64,000 bases of DNA from contig CP018627.1 of NCBI GenBank assembly GCA_002021875.1, positions 6,076,001 to 6,140,000 of the forward strand. Direction: 5' to 3'. Source of the stretch: Streptomyces hygroscopicus (GTDB lineage Bacteria > Actinomycetota > Actinomycetes > Streptomycetales > Streptomycetaceae). A program made the translations under genes and the position numbers. The notes below the pieces were generated by a model. The model was given only the letters and a program-made list of their open reading frames with translations, did not search any database and was not told the DNA's origin. Shown here in pieces: positions 11,140 through 19,050 of the stretch; positions within the stretch are counted from its first letter, which is position 1; the number at the start of each line of letters is the position of its first letter.

Positions 11140-12621
11140 TCAGACGGTCGGGAGCGTGCCCGGAACGGTCGGCAGCTGGGCCGGGACCGAGGGCAGGTCC
11201 ACCGGAACCTGCGGGAGCTCGGCCGGGAGCTGCGGGAGGTCGGCCGGAACGGTGGGCAGCTCCGCCGGGAGCTGCGGCAGGTCGGCCGGAACGGTGGGCA
11301 GCTCCGCCGGGAGCTGCGGCAGGTCGGCCGGAACGGTGGGCAGCTCCGCCGGGAGCTGCGGCAGGTCGGCCGGAACGGTCGGGAGCTCCGCCGGGAGCTG
11401 CGGGAGGTCCGCCGGAACCTGCGGCAGGTCGGCCGGCAGGACCGGGAGGGCCGGGATGTTGGCCGCGTCGGTCAGGTCGGTGGGCAGCGCGGGGAGCAGG
11501 CTCAGCGCACCGTCCTTGACGTTCCCCACGGTGGTCTGAGCGTCCGCGACCGTGCCCAGGGCCAGGTCCTGGGCGAACGGCACGGTGGTGCCCGCCAGGT
11601 CCTGCGCGAACGGGACGGCGGTGGACGGCACGCTCACCACGACCGGCACCAGGCGGTCGACGGTGTCCTGGGCGGCCGGAACCACGTTGGAGACGGTGCC
11701 CAGCGCGAAGCCCTGGGCGCTGCCGGTCACGACGCCGACGTACGGAGTGGTGCGGGTCACGGCGTCGTCGGCCAGCGCGCCGGTGTCACCGACGGTCCGC
11801 TGCGCGACCGGGACGACCTTGACCACGATGCGGTGCACGGCGGGCGGCAGCACGTCCGAGGCCACACCGTCGACGACCGGCTTGGTGGTGCCGACGACAC
11901 CCTGGACCTTGCCGGTCAGCTCCTCCGGGCGGATGCCGGCGCCGGAGAGGCAGGCGAGCAGGTCATTGGCCGAACCCGGGGCGGCGGGCAGCTTCGGGGT
12001 GGCGGGGAGCTGGGCGGGCAGCTTGCCCGTGACGCCCTTGACGTCCGTCAGCGAGCCGGTGGGCAGCGTGGAGGTGTCGGGCAGGGTCGGCAGCGAGCCG
12101 AGGCCGGGGAGGCCGGGCACCACGCCGGGGACCTCGCCGGTGGGCAGGTCGAGGTCGGTGGTCTTCTTGACGGTCTTCTCAAGGCCCTTGACGGCCTTGT
12201 GGGCCTTCTTGACGGCCTTGTCCGGCTTGGCGGCGTCGCCGGTAAGGCCGTCGGTGGTGCCCTCGACGGTCTTGGTGACGTCCGAGACCCGCGGCAGGTT
12301 GGCGGCGCCGGGGACGCGGTCCCGCACGGGGGCGGTGACGCCGTCCACGGTGGAGGCGGCGCCGTCCACGGTCTTCTTCGCGGTGTCGGTGACCTTGGAG
12401 GTGTCGGCCACGCCACCGGTCACGCCGTCGACCGTCTTGGTCACCTTGTCGGTCGGCAGGGTCTTGTTCACCGTCTTGGTGACGCCGTCCACGGTGCTGG
12501 TGACACCGTCGGTGGCGGGAACGGCCGGGTTCTCGGCGGCGTTGGCGGCGGCGGAACCGAGGGCCCAGATACCGGTGGCGGCAGCGGCTACGAGGATGGA
12601 GCGGCGAAGGTTGTTGCGCAT
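11140..12621 (-). CDS. Secreted Val/Thr/Pro-rich repeat protein
   Basis: 493 aa. A clear Sec signal peptide (MRNNLRRSILVAAAATG... cleavage after AANA, about residue 28). The N-terminal region carries imperfect repeats of the type DGVTKTVD; the middle has TTVPFAQDLA-type repeats. The C-terminal ~95 residues are almost perfect 14-residue repeats (LPQLPAELPTVPAD, about five copies). No catalytic domain, transmembrane anchor, or cell-wall sorting signal was found. The amphipathic Pro-punctuated repeats suggest an extended wall- or surface-associated protein; this is inference. It is the upstream neighbour of another secreted protein on the same strand. No homologous family is recognised. Confidence 0.8.
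   Translation of the reverse strand: MRNNLRRSILVAAAATGIWALGSAAANAAENPAVPATDGVTSTVDGVTKTVNKTLPTDKVTKTVDGVTGGVADTSKVTDTAKKTVDGAASTVDGVTAPVRDRVPGAANLPRVSDVTKTVEGTTDGLTGDAAKPDKAVKKAHKAVKGLEKTVKKTTDLDLPTGEVPGVVPGLPGLGSLPTLPDTSTLPTGSLTDVKGVTGKLPAQLPATPKLPAAPGSANDLLACLSGAGIRPEELTGKVQGVVGTTKPVVDGVASDVLPPAVHRIVVKVVPVAQRTVGDTGALADDAVTRTTPYVGVVTGSAQGFALGTVSNVVPAAQDTVDRLVPVVVSVPSTAVPFAQDLAGTTVPFAQDLALGTVADAQTTVGNVKDGALSLLPALPTDLTDAANIPALPVLPADLPQVPADLPQLPAELPTVPADLPQLPAELPTVPADLPQLPAELPTVPADLPQLPAELPTVPADLPQLPAELPQVPVDLPSVPAQLPTVPGTLPTV
11195..11440. repeat. 42-bp coding tandem repeat
   Basis: Near-identical 42-bp units (GGTCGGCCGGAACGGTGGGC... on the plus strand) repeat about four times, with degenerate copies at both ends. 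They encode the 14-residue LPQLPAELPTVPAD units. Copies differ by only a few bases, implying recent expansion or homogenisation and likely length variation between strains. Confidence 0.9.
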
Positions 12622-12717
12622 GGTGGAGGAAGTCCTTCGAAGTCAAGAGGGGTGTCGGACGGGCAGACCTGACCCGCCCCCGCGCGGCAGGTCTCAACAG
12701 ACGGGGGGAGGTCTGCC

Positions 12718-13593
12718 CTAGCCGGGGAATTCGAGGACTTCGTTGAACCGCTCGCGCGTCGGTGCCGAGCTCTCCGCACGGACCGTGCCGGGCTTCAGCC
12801 CGAACGACGCCGTGGCGGACGGCGGAAGAGCGGCCTGGGTGTTCCCACCACGGGAAGCGCCGCTGTCGCCGGTGCACTGGGAGGTGGCCCCGAGCGGGGA
12901 CCGCGGAAGGGGCAGCGGCGCCGGGGCGCCACCGTCCGGACCGGTGCCGGAGGCTGCCGCCCGGACGACGGGGCCGTGCCCGGCGTGGGAGGCGGCCGCG
13001 CCGTGGTGCGTGGTGACGGCCGGGGTGTGGGCCACGGGCCCTATCGGCTCCGCGACGGCGGGCGCCGCCTTGTGCACCGTCACCGGCTCGGCCTTGGCCG
13101 CATGGTGCTCGGCGGCCGGGCCGTGGTCCGCCATGGAGCCAGCGGAGCCCAGGCCGATCGTGTCACCGATGCCGACGTCGGGCAGCCGCACCGGCAGCTC
13201 GCCGCTCGTGGCGTCGCCGACCAGATCGTCGATCGGCTTGGTGATCTTCTGTGCTTCCCGCTCGACCGGCTCCTGGATGGGCCGCACGGTCTCCCGTACG
13301 ACGTCCCGTGCCGTGTGAGTGGTACGCCCCACCACGGGCCGTGCGTGCCGCTCCACCTGCTGCCGCGCCCGCTCGACACCCGAGGGGTCGAGCAGCCCGG
13401 AGACGGCGGAACGGCCGGCCGACGCGCCAGTGGCGGCGCCCTGTTCGCTCCGCTCGGCGGCGTGAGCGCTGCCGCCGAAGAGGAACGCCAGGGCCAGGAA
13501 GCCACCGAGGAAGAGCGCCGCCAGCAGTGCCCGCCGCGCGGCCACCGTGCGCGGCAGGCGCACGGTGACAGGCATGGCGGACACAACAGACAC
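12718..13593 (-). CDS. Secreted protein of unknown function
   Basis: 291 aa if GTG 13593 is the start; it has AGGGAAGG eight bases upstream, better than any other candidate. A signal peptide or N-terminal anchor is evident (RRALLAALFLGGFLALAFLFGGSAHA). The mature part is Arg/Glu-containing up to about residue 130 (ARQQVERHARPVVGRTTHTA) and then Ala/Pro/Gly/His-rich. A conserved-looking C-terminal tail ends FNEVLEFPG. No known domain. It may be co-transcribed with the repeat protein that follows on the same strand (97-bp gap). Confidence 0.65.
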   Translation of the reverse strand: MSVVSAMPVTVRLPRTVAARRALLAALFLGGFLALAFLFGGSAHAAERSEQGAATGASAGRSAVSGLLDPSGVERARQQVERHARPVVGRTTHTARDVVRETVRPIQEPVEREAQKITKPIDDLVGDATSGELPVRLPDVGIGDTIGLGSAGSMADHGPAAEHHAAKAEPVTVHKAAPAVAEPIGPVAHTPAVTTHHGAAASHAGHGPVVRAAASGTGPDGGAPAPLPLPRSPLGATSQCTGDSGASRGGNTQAALPPSATASFGLKPGTVRAESSAPTRERFNEVLEFPG

Positions 13594-13740
13594 GAGCGGG
13601 GCCTTCCCTGAGTACGAGGCCGTACCTACGAGGCGTACGACGGACACATAAGCGTGGCGATATGGCTTTGAGGCCGCACTGAGCAGGACGACATCGGCAA
13701 CCGGATGGCTGGATTCACGTCCTGGGCGACGGGGTTGATC

Positions 13741-13769
13741 CTTGCACGACCCACAGGGGTCGGCGCAAG
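13741..13769 (-). terminator. Terminator of the MoxR-DUF5682-VWA operon
   Basis: Hairpin with arms 13741-13752 and 13757-13769 (CTTGC and CGACCC/GGGTCG pairings with a small internal loop), 8 bp past the VWA stop codon. Confidence 0.55.
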
Positions 13770-13776
13770 CCCCGGA

Positions 13777-15105
13777 TCACTGATGGATCGCCATGTCCGG
13801 TATAGGCAGTTGGCGTCGTTCGATGGCCGCCGCCATCACCTCCGGGAAGAGATCGGGGGTGCAGGCGAAGGCGGGCGCGCCCAGCGCGGCGAGCGCCGCC
13901 GCGTGCTCGCGGTCGTAACTCGGCGCCCCCTCGTCGGACAGCGCGAGCAGCGTCACGAACTGCACCCCGGACGCCTTCATCGCGGCGACCCGCCCCAGCA
14001 TCTCCTCGCGTATACCGCCCTCGTAGAGGTCGCTGATGAGGACGACGACGGTGTCGACGGGCCGGGTGATCTTCGACTGGCAGTAGGCCAGCGCGCGGTT
14101 GATGTCGGTGCCGCCGCCGAGTTGGGTGCCGAAGAGGACGTCCACCGGATCGTCGAGCTCGTCGGTCAGGTCGACCACGGAGGTGTCGAAGACGACCAGC
14201 CGGGTGGCGAGGGAACGCATCGAGGCGAGCACGGCGCCGAAAACCGAGGCGTAGACCACGGACGCGGCCATCGACCCCGACTGGTCGACGCACAGCACCA
14301 CGTCCTTCTTCACCCCGCGCGCCGCCCGCCCGTATCCGATGAGCCGCTCGGGGACGACCGTCCGGTGCTCGGGCAGGTAGTTCTTGAGGTTGGCCCGGAT
14401 GGTGCGGTCCCAGTCGATGTCCCGGTGGCGCGGGCGGCTGATCCGGGTGGAGCGGTCGAGCGCACCGGTGAGGGTGGCGCGGGTGCGCGTCGCCAGCCGC
14501 TTCTCCAGATCCTCGACGACCTTACGGACGACGGCCCGAGCGGTGTTCTTGGTCGTCTCCGGCATCGCCTTGTTGAGGGACAGCAGGGTGCCCACGAGAT
14601 GGACGTCCGCTTCCACGGCCTCCAGCATCTCCGGCTCCAGCAGCAGGGCGGAGAGCCCCAGCCGGTCGATGGCGTCGCGCTGCATGACCTGGACGACGGA
14701 GGTGGGGAAGTACGTACGGATGTCGCCGAGCCAGCGGGCCACTTGGGGCGCGGAGCCGCCGAGCCCGCCGGAGCGCGCACCGCTCGCCGCGCCCTGGGGG
14801 CCGCCACTGCGTCCGGCGACCGTGCCACCGCCGCCGTGGCCGTCACCGCCCCCGGAGCCGTAGAGGGCTTCGAGGGTGCGGTCCATGGCGACGTCGGTCC
14901 CGCTGAGCGAGCAGCCGGTGCCGTCGGCGCCCTGGCCACCGAGCACCAGCCGCCAGCGCCGCAGCCGTTCCTGATCGCCCTGGCCGCGACCGTGGTTGTG
15001 GTCGGCGCCGCCGTGAGGGTCGGCCTCGCCGTGAAGGTCGGCGCCGCCGTGAAGGTCGGCGCCGCCGTGAAGGTCGGCGCCGCCGCGGGGGTCACCGTGT
15101 GTCAT
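13777..15105 (-). CDS. VWA-domain (CoxE-like) protein of the MoxR module
   Basis: 442 aa, cytoplasmic. The N-terminus has degenerate His/Gly/Asp repeats (GGADLHGGADLHG). A helical middle region follows, then a von Willebrand A domain from about residue 262 with the complete MIDAS motif DxSxS (VVLCVDQSGSM), the Thr in GGGTDINRAL, and the Asp in VVVLISDLYEGG. VWA proteins next to MoxR ATPases (as in RavA-ViaA or CbbQ-CbbO) usually act as metal-dependent adaptors that deliver the ATPase to a target. Its ATG overlaps the DUF5682 stop (ATGA), so the two are coupled. It is the third gene of the damage-promoter-led operon. Confidence 0.9.
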   Translation of the reverse strand: MTHGDPRGGADLHGGADLHGGADLHGEADPHGGADHNHGRGQGDQERLRRWRLVLGGQGADGTGCSLSGTDVAMDRTLEALYGSGGGDGHGGGGTVAGRSGGPQGAASGARSGGLGGSAPQVARWLGDIRTYFPTSVVQVMQRDAIDRLGLSALLLEPEMLEAVEADVHLVGTLLSLNKAMPETTKNTARAVVRKVVEDLEKRLATRTRATLTGALDRSTRISRPRHRDIDWDRTIRANLKNYLPEHRTVVPERLIGYGRAARGVKKDVVLCVDQSGSMAASVVYASVFGAVLASMRSLATRLVVFDTSVVDLTDELDDPVDVLFGTQLGGGTDINRALAYCQSKITRPVDTVVVLISDLYEGGIREEMLGRVAAMKASGVQFVTLLALSDEGAPSYDREHAAALAALGAPAFACTPDLFPEVMAAAIERRQLPIPDMAIHQ

Positions 15106-17762
15106 CGGGCTGCCTCCATGGTGTCGTTGCCGTACGGGGCGGGATCGAGGCCCAGCAGCAGGCGCACCGTCGGGACGACGGCCGCCGCGCGGTGCGCGTC
15201 CAACCCGGGGCCGAAGCCGGGTGCGGCGGGGGCGCCTTGACCGCCGGAGTGCCCCTCGGCCGCGGGGCCCCGGCGGACCAGCTCGCCCAGGGTTCGGCGC
15301 ACGCCCGTGTCGTACGCGGAGAAGGTGCGCCGCAGCAGGGGCAGGACGTCGGTGAACGCCTCGGCGGGAACGGAGATCAGCCAGCGGTCGACCAGGCCGA
15401 GCAGCCGCTCGTCGTGGACGAGCAGCATGCCGCCGCCCGCACCGCCGCCGATGAACCCCTCGATCCAGGAGGCCGCTTCGGGCGGCTCGGTGCCGGGCGA
15501 GAGCGCGAGCCCCATCAGCCGGGCCGCCTCGTCCTCGGCGAGCCGGGCATCGTCCAGCAGCAGCCGCGCGGCGCGGCCCCGGATCAGCCCGGGGGTGGCG
15601 GGGGTGCCGTCCCGCCCGGCGAGCGAGCGCAGCATGGCCGCCCAGCGCCCCCGCAGGCCGTCGGCGGCGCCGGCCCCGGCCGCTCGCGCCTCCGCCGTGG
15701 GCGTGTGGGTCCGCGGCTGCGTCCGCGTCTCTGCCGCCGGCCAGGTCTCCAGCTCTGTCCCGGTCTCAGGCTCTGGCCGTGTCCCGGTCCCGGGCTCTGT
15801 CCCGGTCCCCGGCTCAGGCTCTATCCCGGTCTCAGGCTCTGCCTCCGTCTCCGACAGCAGTCCGATCGCCCGGTGCACGGCCTCCATATGGCCGCGCATC
15901 TCGGCGGCGCCGTCGGCGTCGAGGCCGACGCAGGCGGGCGGCAGCCCGACCAGGATGCGCTCGGCCAGCCCCACCGCGACCTCGCCGAGCGCGGCGGTGT
16001 CGGTGCCCCGTACATCCCCATAGCGCACCGAGCGCACCAAAGCGGGCAGGGCCTGGGCGAGATGGCCGACGTCCGCGTCGAGCGCGGCCCGGTCGGCGAG
16101 CGAGCGCATCACGACGGGAAGGGCCCCGGAGAGCGCGCCGAGCAGACAGCGCTCGGCCAGCTCGGTCACCTCGGCGAGCCCCTTGGCGCTCCGGGCCTCT
16201 GTCTCCGCCTTGGCGGTGGCCGCCGACAGCACCGTGGTGCCCCACACCCCCGCTTCGGCGACCCGCACCGACAGCTCCGGCTCCCACCGCAGCCGCCAGG
16301 TCTCCCTGAAGGTGCCGGTGCTGCCTCGGGAGACGGCCGGGCTGCCCCAGTCGACTCCGAGCAGCCGCAGCCGGTGCAGCAGGCGGCTGCGCCCGGCGTC
16401 GGTCTCCTTGCGCAGGTCCAGCTCCAGCTCGCGCTCCAGCGCCTCGGGCTTGAGCCGCAGCGAGCGCTGGGTGCGCGTCAGGTCGCGCTGGAGCGGCGCC
16501 GCCGGAGCCGACTCGGGCACTTCGCCCAGGACGTCGCCGACCACCAGCCGGTCCCACACCAGCGCCATCGGCACATCGGAGCCCTCGCACATCACCGCCC
16601 TTACGGCGTCGAGGGTCTCGGCGAGCCCGGCGAGCGGACGTCCGCGCATCGCGGCCAGCGTTTCGGCGAGCCTTACGGCCTCGATGATATGGGCCGAGGA
16701 CACCGCGAAGTCCTCGTCCCGGAGCAGCCCGGCGACCTTGGTGAGCCAGCGCTCAACGGGCCGGTCCCGGGCGTGGAAGAGATGGTCGTACCAGCCCGGC
16801 GAGGTGATACCCGCCCCGTATCCGCTGTGCCGGGCCAGCCGCCGGTGTGTCCAGGGCACCCAGCTGATCTCGGTCTTGACCTTGGGCAGCCCCTTGAGGA
16901 GCTTCCGGTCGGCGGTCGCGGTGGTCCGCTCCCCCAGCGCCGGTACGTGCCAGGCCCCGCAGACGACGGCGACCTCGTCCCCGAACTCCCGCCGCGCCTC
17001 GCGCAGCCGCAGCCGCATATGGGCCTCGCGCACGGCGTCGTCCTCGTGCCCGCCGTGCCCGTACTCGGCACGCAGCGCCTCCATGGCCTCCGCCACGGCC
17101 GCGAACGCCTCCGCGCCGCCGGTGCCGCGGTGCTCGATGACGTCCTCCCACCAGCGCTCCGGGTCGTCGTATCCGGCCGCCTCGGCGAGGACGGACAGCG
17201 GATCGACGCGCAGCCGCTCGGCGGAGCCGGCGCCGCCCGGAGCGGCCTGGTCACCCGGGCCCGCTGGATCGCCCGGGTCCACCGGATCGCCCGGGTCGAG
17301 CGGAGCGGCCGGTGTGGACGGACCGTCCGAAGTGGGCGAACCGGCCGGGTCGGGCGTGGCCGCCGGGGCGGGCGGCCCCGCCGGAGCGGGCGTGGCCGCC
17401 GGGGTCTGCTTCGCCGACCTGGCCAGCGAGTTGGCCGCCGGGAGATCGATGAACCGTACGGGGACCTCGTGGGCCAGCGCCCACTGGATGGCCGCCCACT
17501 CCGGGGAGAACCCGGCCAGCGGCCAGAATGCGGCGCGCCCCGGGTCGTCCGCGGCATGGGCGAGCAGTGCGACGGGCGGGCGCATGTCCTTCTCGGCGGC
17601 GAGCCCCACGATCGCGTCCGCCTCCGGCGGCCCCTCGATCAGCACCACACGCGGTGCGCACGCCTCCAGCGCCGCCCGCACCGCCCGCGCCGACCCGGGC
17701 CCGTGATGGCGCACGCCCAGCAGCAGCGGGCCGGCGGCCCGCGCCCGCGGGGCGCCCGTCAT
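15102..17762 (-). CDS. DUF5682 protein of the MoxR module
   Basis: 886 aa, cytoplasmic. It begins with the family hallmark GPLLLGVRHHGPGSARAV followed by VVLIEGPPEADAI, and has VVCGAWHVPAL near residue 270. The arrangement resembles TraB/PrgY-like or ChaN-like folds, with conserved His/Glu residues, but no activity is established. Two low-complexity Pro/Gly/Glu/Thr inserts interrupt it: residues about 115-180 and near 660, rich in PGTGTEPGTGTRPEPE. Its ATG (17762) overlaps the MoxR stop as ATGA and its own stop overlaps the VWA start. It is probably the dedicated partner or enzyme of the AAA+/VWA pair. From memory, E. coli YehM belongs to the same family. Confidence 0.88.
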   Translation of the reverse strand: MTGAPRARAAGPLLLGVRHHGPGSARAVRAALEACAPRVVLIEGPPEADAIVGLAAEKDMRPPVALLAHAADDPGRAAFWPLAGFSPEWAAIQWALAHEVPVRFIDLPAANSLARSAKQTPAATPAPAGPPAPAATPDPAGSPTSDGPSTPAAPLDPGDPVDPGDPAGPGDQAAPGGAGSAERLRVDPLSVLAEAAGYDDPERWWEDVIEHRGTGGAEAFAAVAEAMEALRAEYGHGGHEDDAVREAHMRLRLREARREFGDEVAVVCGAWHVPALGERTTATADRKLLKGLPKVKTEISWVPWTHRRLARHSGYGAGITSPGWYDHLFHARDRPVERWLTKVAGLLRDEDFAVSSAHIIEAVRLAETLAAMRGRPLAGLAETLDAVRAVMCEGSDVPMALVWDRLVVGDVLGEVPESAPAAPLQRDLTRTQRSLRLKPEALERELELDLRKETDAGRSRLLHRLRLLGVDWGSPAVSRGSTGTFRETWRLRWEPELSVRVAEAGVWGTTVLSAATAKAETEARSAKGLAEVTELAERCLLGALSGALPVVMRSLADRAALDADVGHLAQALPALVRSVRYGDVRGTDTAALGEVAVGLAERILVGLPPACVGLDADGAAEMRGHMEAVHRAIGLLSETEAEPETGIEPEPGTGTEPGTGTRPEPETGTELETWPAAETRTQPRTHTPTAEARAAGAGAADGLRGRWAAMLRSLAGRDGTPATPGLIRGRAARLLLDDARLAEDEAARLMGLALSPGTEPPEAASWIEGFIGGGAGGGMLLVHDERLLGLVDRWLISVPAEAFTDVLPLLRRTFSAYDTGVRRTLGELVRRGPAAEGHSGGQGAPAAPGFGPGLDAHRAAAVVPTVRLLLGLDPAPYGNDTMEAAR

Positions 17763-18913
17763 GCGGTCACCTCTCGGCACGAGCGGTAGAAGTCCTTCCA
17801 GCCGTCGCGCTCGCGGACCACGGTCTCCAGGTACTCCTGCCAGATGACGCGGTCGGCCGCCGGGTCGCGGACGACCGCGCCCAGGATGCCCGCGGCCACA
17901 TCGCCCGCCCTCAGCACGCCGTCGCCGAAGTGGGCGGCGAGGGCGAGGCCGCCCGTGACCACGGAGATGGCCTCGGCCGTCGACAGCGTGCCCGAGGGCG
18001 ACTTCAGCTTCGTACGGCCGTCGCCGGTGACTCCCTCGCGCAGCTCGCGGAAGACCGTGACCACCCGGCGGATCTCCTCGACACCCTCCGGGAGCTCCGG
18101 GAGCTCCAGCGAGCGGCCGATCTGGGCGACGCGGCGGGAGACGATGTCGACCTCGTCCTCCGGGGTCGCGGGCAGCGGCAGCACGACCGTGTTGAAGCGG
18201 CGGCGCAGGGCGCTGGAGAGTTCGTTGACCCCGCGGTCGCGGTCGTTGGCGGTTGCGATCAGGTTGAATCCGCGGACCGCCTGGGCCTCCTCCCCCAGCT
18301 CCGGGATCGGCAGCGTCTTCTCGGACAGGATGGTGATCAGCGTGTCCTGCACATCGGCCGGGATGCGCGTCAGCTCCTCCACGCGCGCGGTCATGCCATC
18401 CGTCATGGCGCGCATCACCGGGCTCGGCACGAGCGCGTCGCGGCTCGGGCCATGGGCGAGGAGCTGGGCATAGTTCCACCCGTACCGGATGGCCTCCTCG
18501 GGCGTCCCGGCGGTGCCCTGGACCAGCAGGGTCGAGTCGCCGCTGACCGCGGCCGCCAGATGCTCCGAGACCCACGTCTTGGCGGTGCCGGGCACGCCGA
18601 GCAACAGCAGGGCGCGGTCGGTCGCGAGAGTGGTGACGGCGACCTCGACGATGCGGCGCGGGCCCACGTACTTGGGTGTGATCACGGTGCCGTCGGGCAG
18701 CGTGCCGCCGAGCAGATAGGTGGCGACCGCCCACGGCGACAGCCGCCACCGCGCGGGGCGCGGACGGTCGTCGGCGGCGGCGAGCGCGCTCAGCTCGTCG
18801 GCGAAGGCGTCCTCCGCGTGTGGACGCAGCGCTTCCGCGGCTCCGGCGGCCTCGGTGGGCCCTGCCGCTGCGCTGGTGTCGGTGGATTCGGTTCCGGGCA
18901 CAGTGACGGTCAC
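17759..18913 (-). CDS. MoxR-type AAA+ ATPase
   Basis: About 384 aa. Walker A is LLGVPGTAKT; Walker-B/helix region VEELTRIPADVQDTLITI; sensor 1 FNLIATANDRDRG; arginine-finger-like SSALRRRFN. This is the MoxR/RavA class of AAA+ machines, which remodel or activate partner proteins and usually pair with a VWA protein, present here two genes downstream. The first gene of a three-gene operon with ATGA overlaps. GTG 18913 is used (GGGGGAG directly upstream, but only two bases apart); GTG 18901 is an alternative. A RecA-NDp-like promoter lies at 18962-18984. E. coli YehL, as I recall, is the counterpart. Confidence 0.9.
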   Translation of the reverse strand: MTVTVPGTESTDTSAAAGPTEAAGAAEALRPHAEDAFADELSALAAADDRPRPARWRLSPWAVATYLLGGTLPDGTVITPKYVGPRRIVEVAVTTLATDRALLLLGVPGTAKTWVSEHLAAAVSGDSTLLVQGTAGTPEEAIRYGWNYAQLLAHGPSRDALVPSPVMRAMTDGMTARVEELTRIPADVQDTLITILSEKTLPIPELGEEAQAVRGFNLIATANDRDRGVNELSSALRRRFNTVVLPLPATPEDEVDIVSRRVAQIGRSLELPELPEGVEEIRRVVTVFRELREGVTGDGRTKLKSPSGTLSTAEAISVVTGGLALAAHFGDGVLRAGDVAAGILGAVVRDPAADRVIWQEYLETVVRERDGWKDFYRSCREVTA

Positions 18914-18961
18914 AGCTCCCCCACGACTTGTTTCCTCGTTCCGTTTCCGGACGTGTGAACC

Positions 18962-18984
18962 ACCCTGCACCACCCCACTGACAA
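18962..18984 (-). promoter_or_regulatory. RecA-NDp (PafBC-type) DNA-damage promoter for the MoxR operon
   Basis: Minus strand: TTGTCAGTG, eight bases, CAGGGT. The published mycobacterial/actinobacterial consensus is tTGTCRgtg-N8-TAnnnT; the only mismatch is C for T at the first -10 position. Spacing is exact. It lies 49 bp upstream of the GTG start and points into the MoxR-DUF5682-VWA operon. Confidence 0.75.
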
Positions 18985-19020
18985 CCCGGCCCTGGTCAAC
19001 GAACGCCCAGGTCAGGGCAA

Positions 19021-19043
19021 TTGTCAGTGGGTGCCCGTACCGT
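19021..19043 (+). promoter_or_regulatory. RecA-NDp (PafBC-type) DNA-damage promoter for the SWIM gene
   Basis: TTGTCAGTG (19021-19029), eight bases, TACCGT (19038-19043): a full match to tTGTCRgtg-N8-TAnnnT. The expected transcription start, about seven bases past the -10, coincides with ATG 19051, predicting a leaderless mRNA. The divergent copy lies only 36 bp away. Confidence 0.85.
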
Positions 19044-19050
19044 CGCAGAC

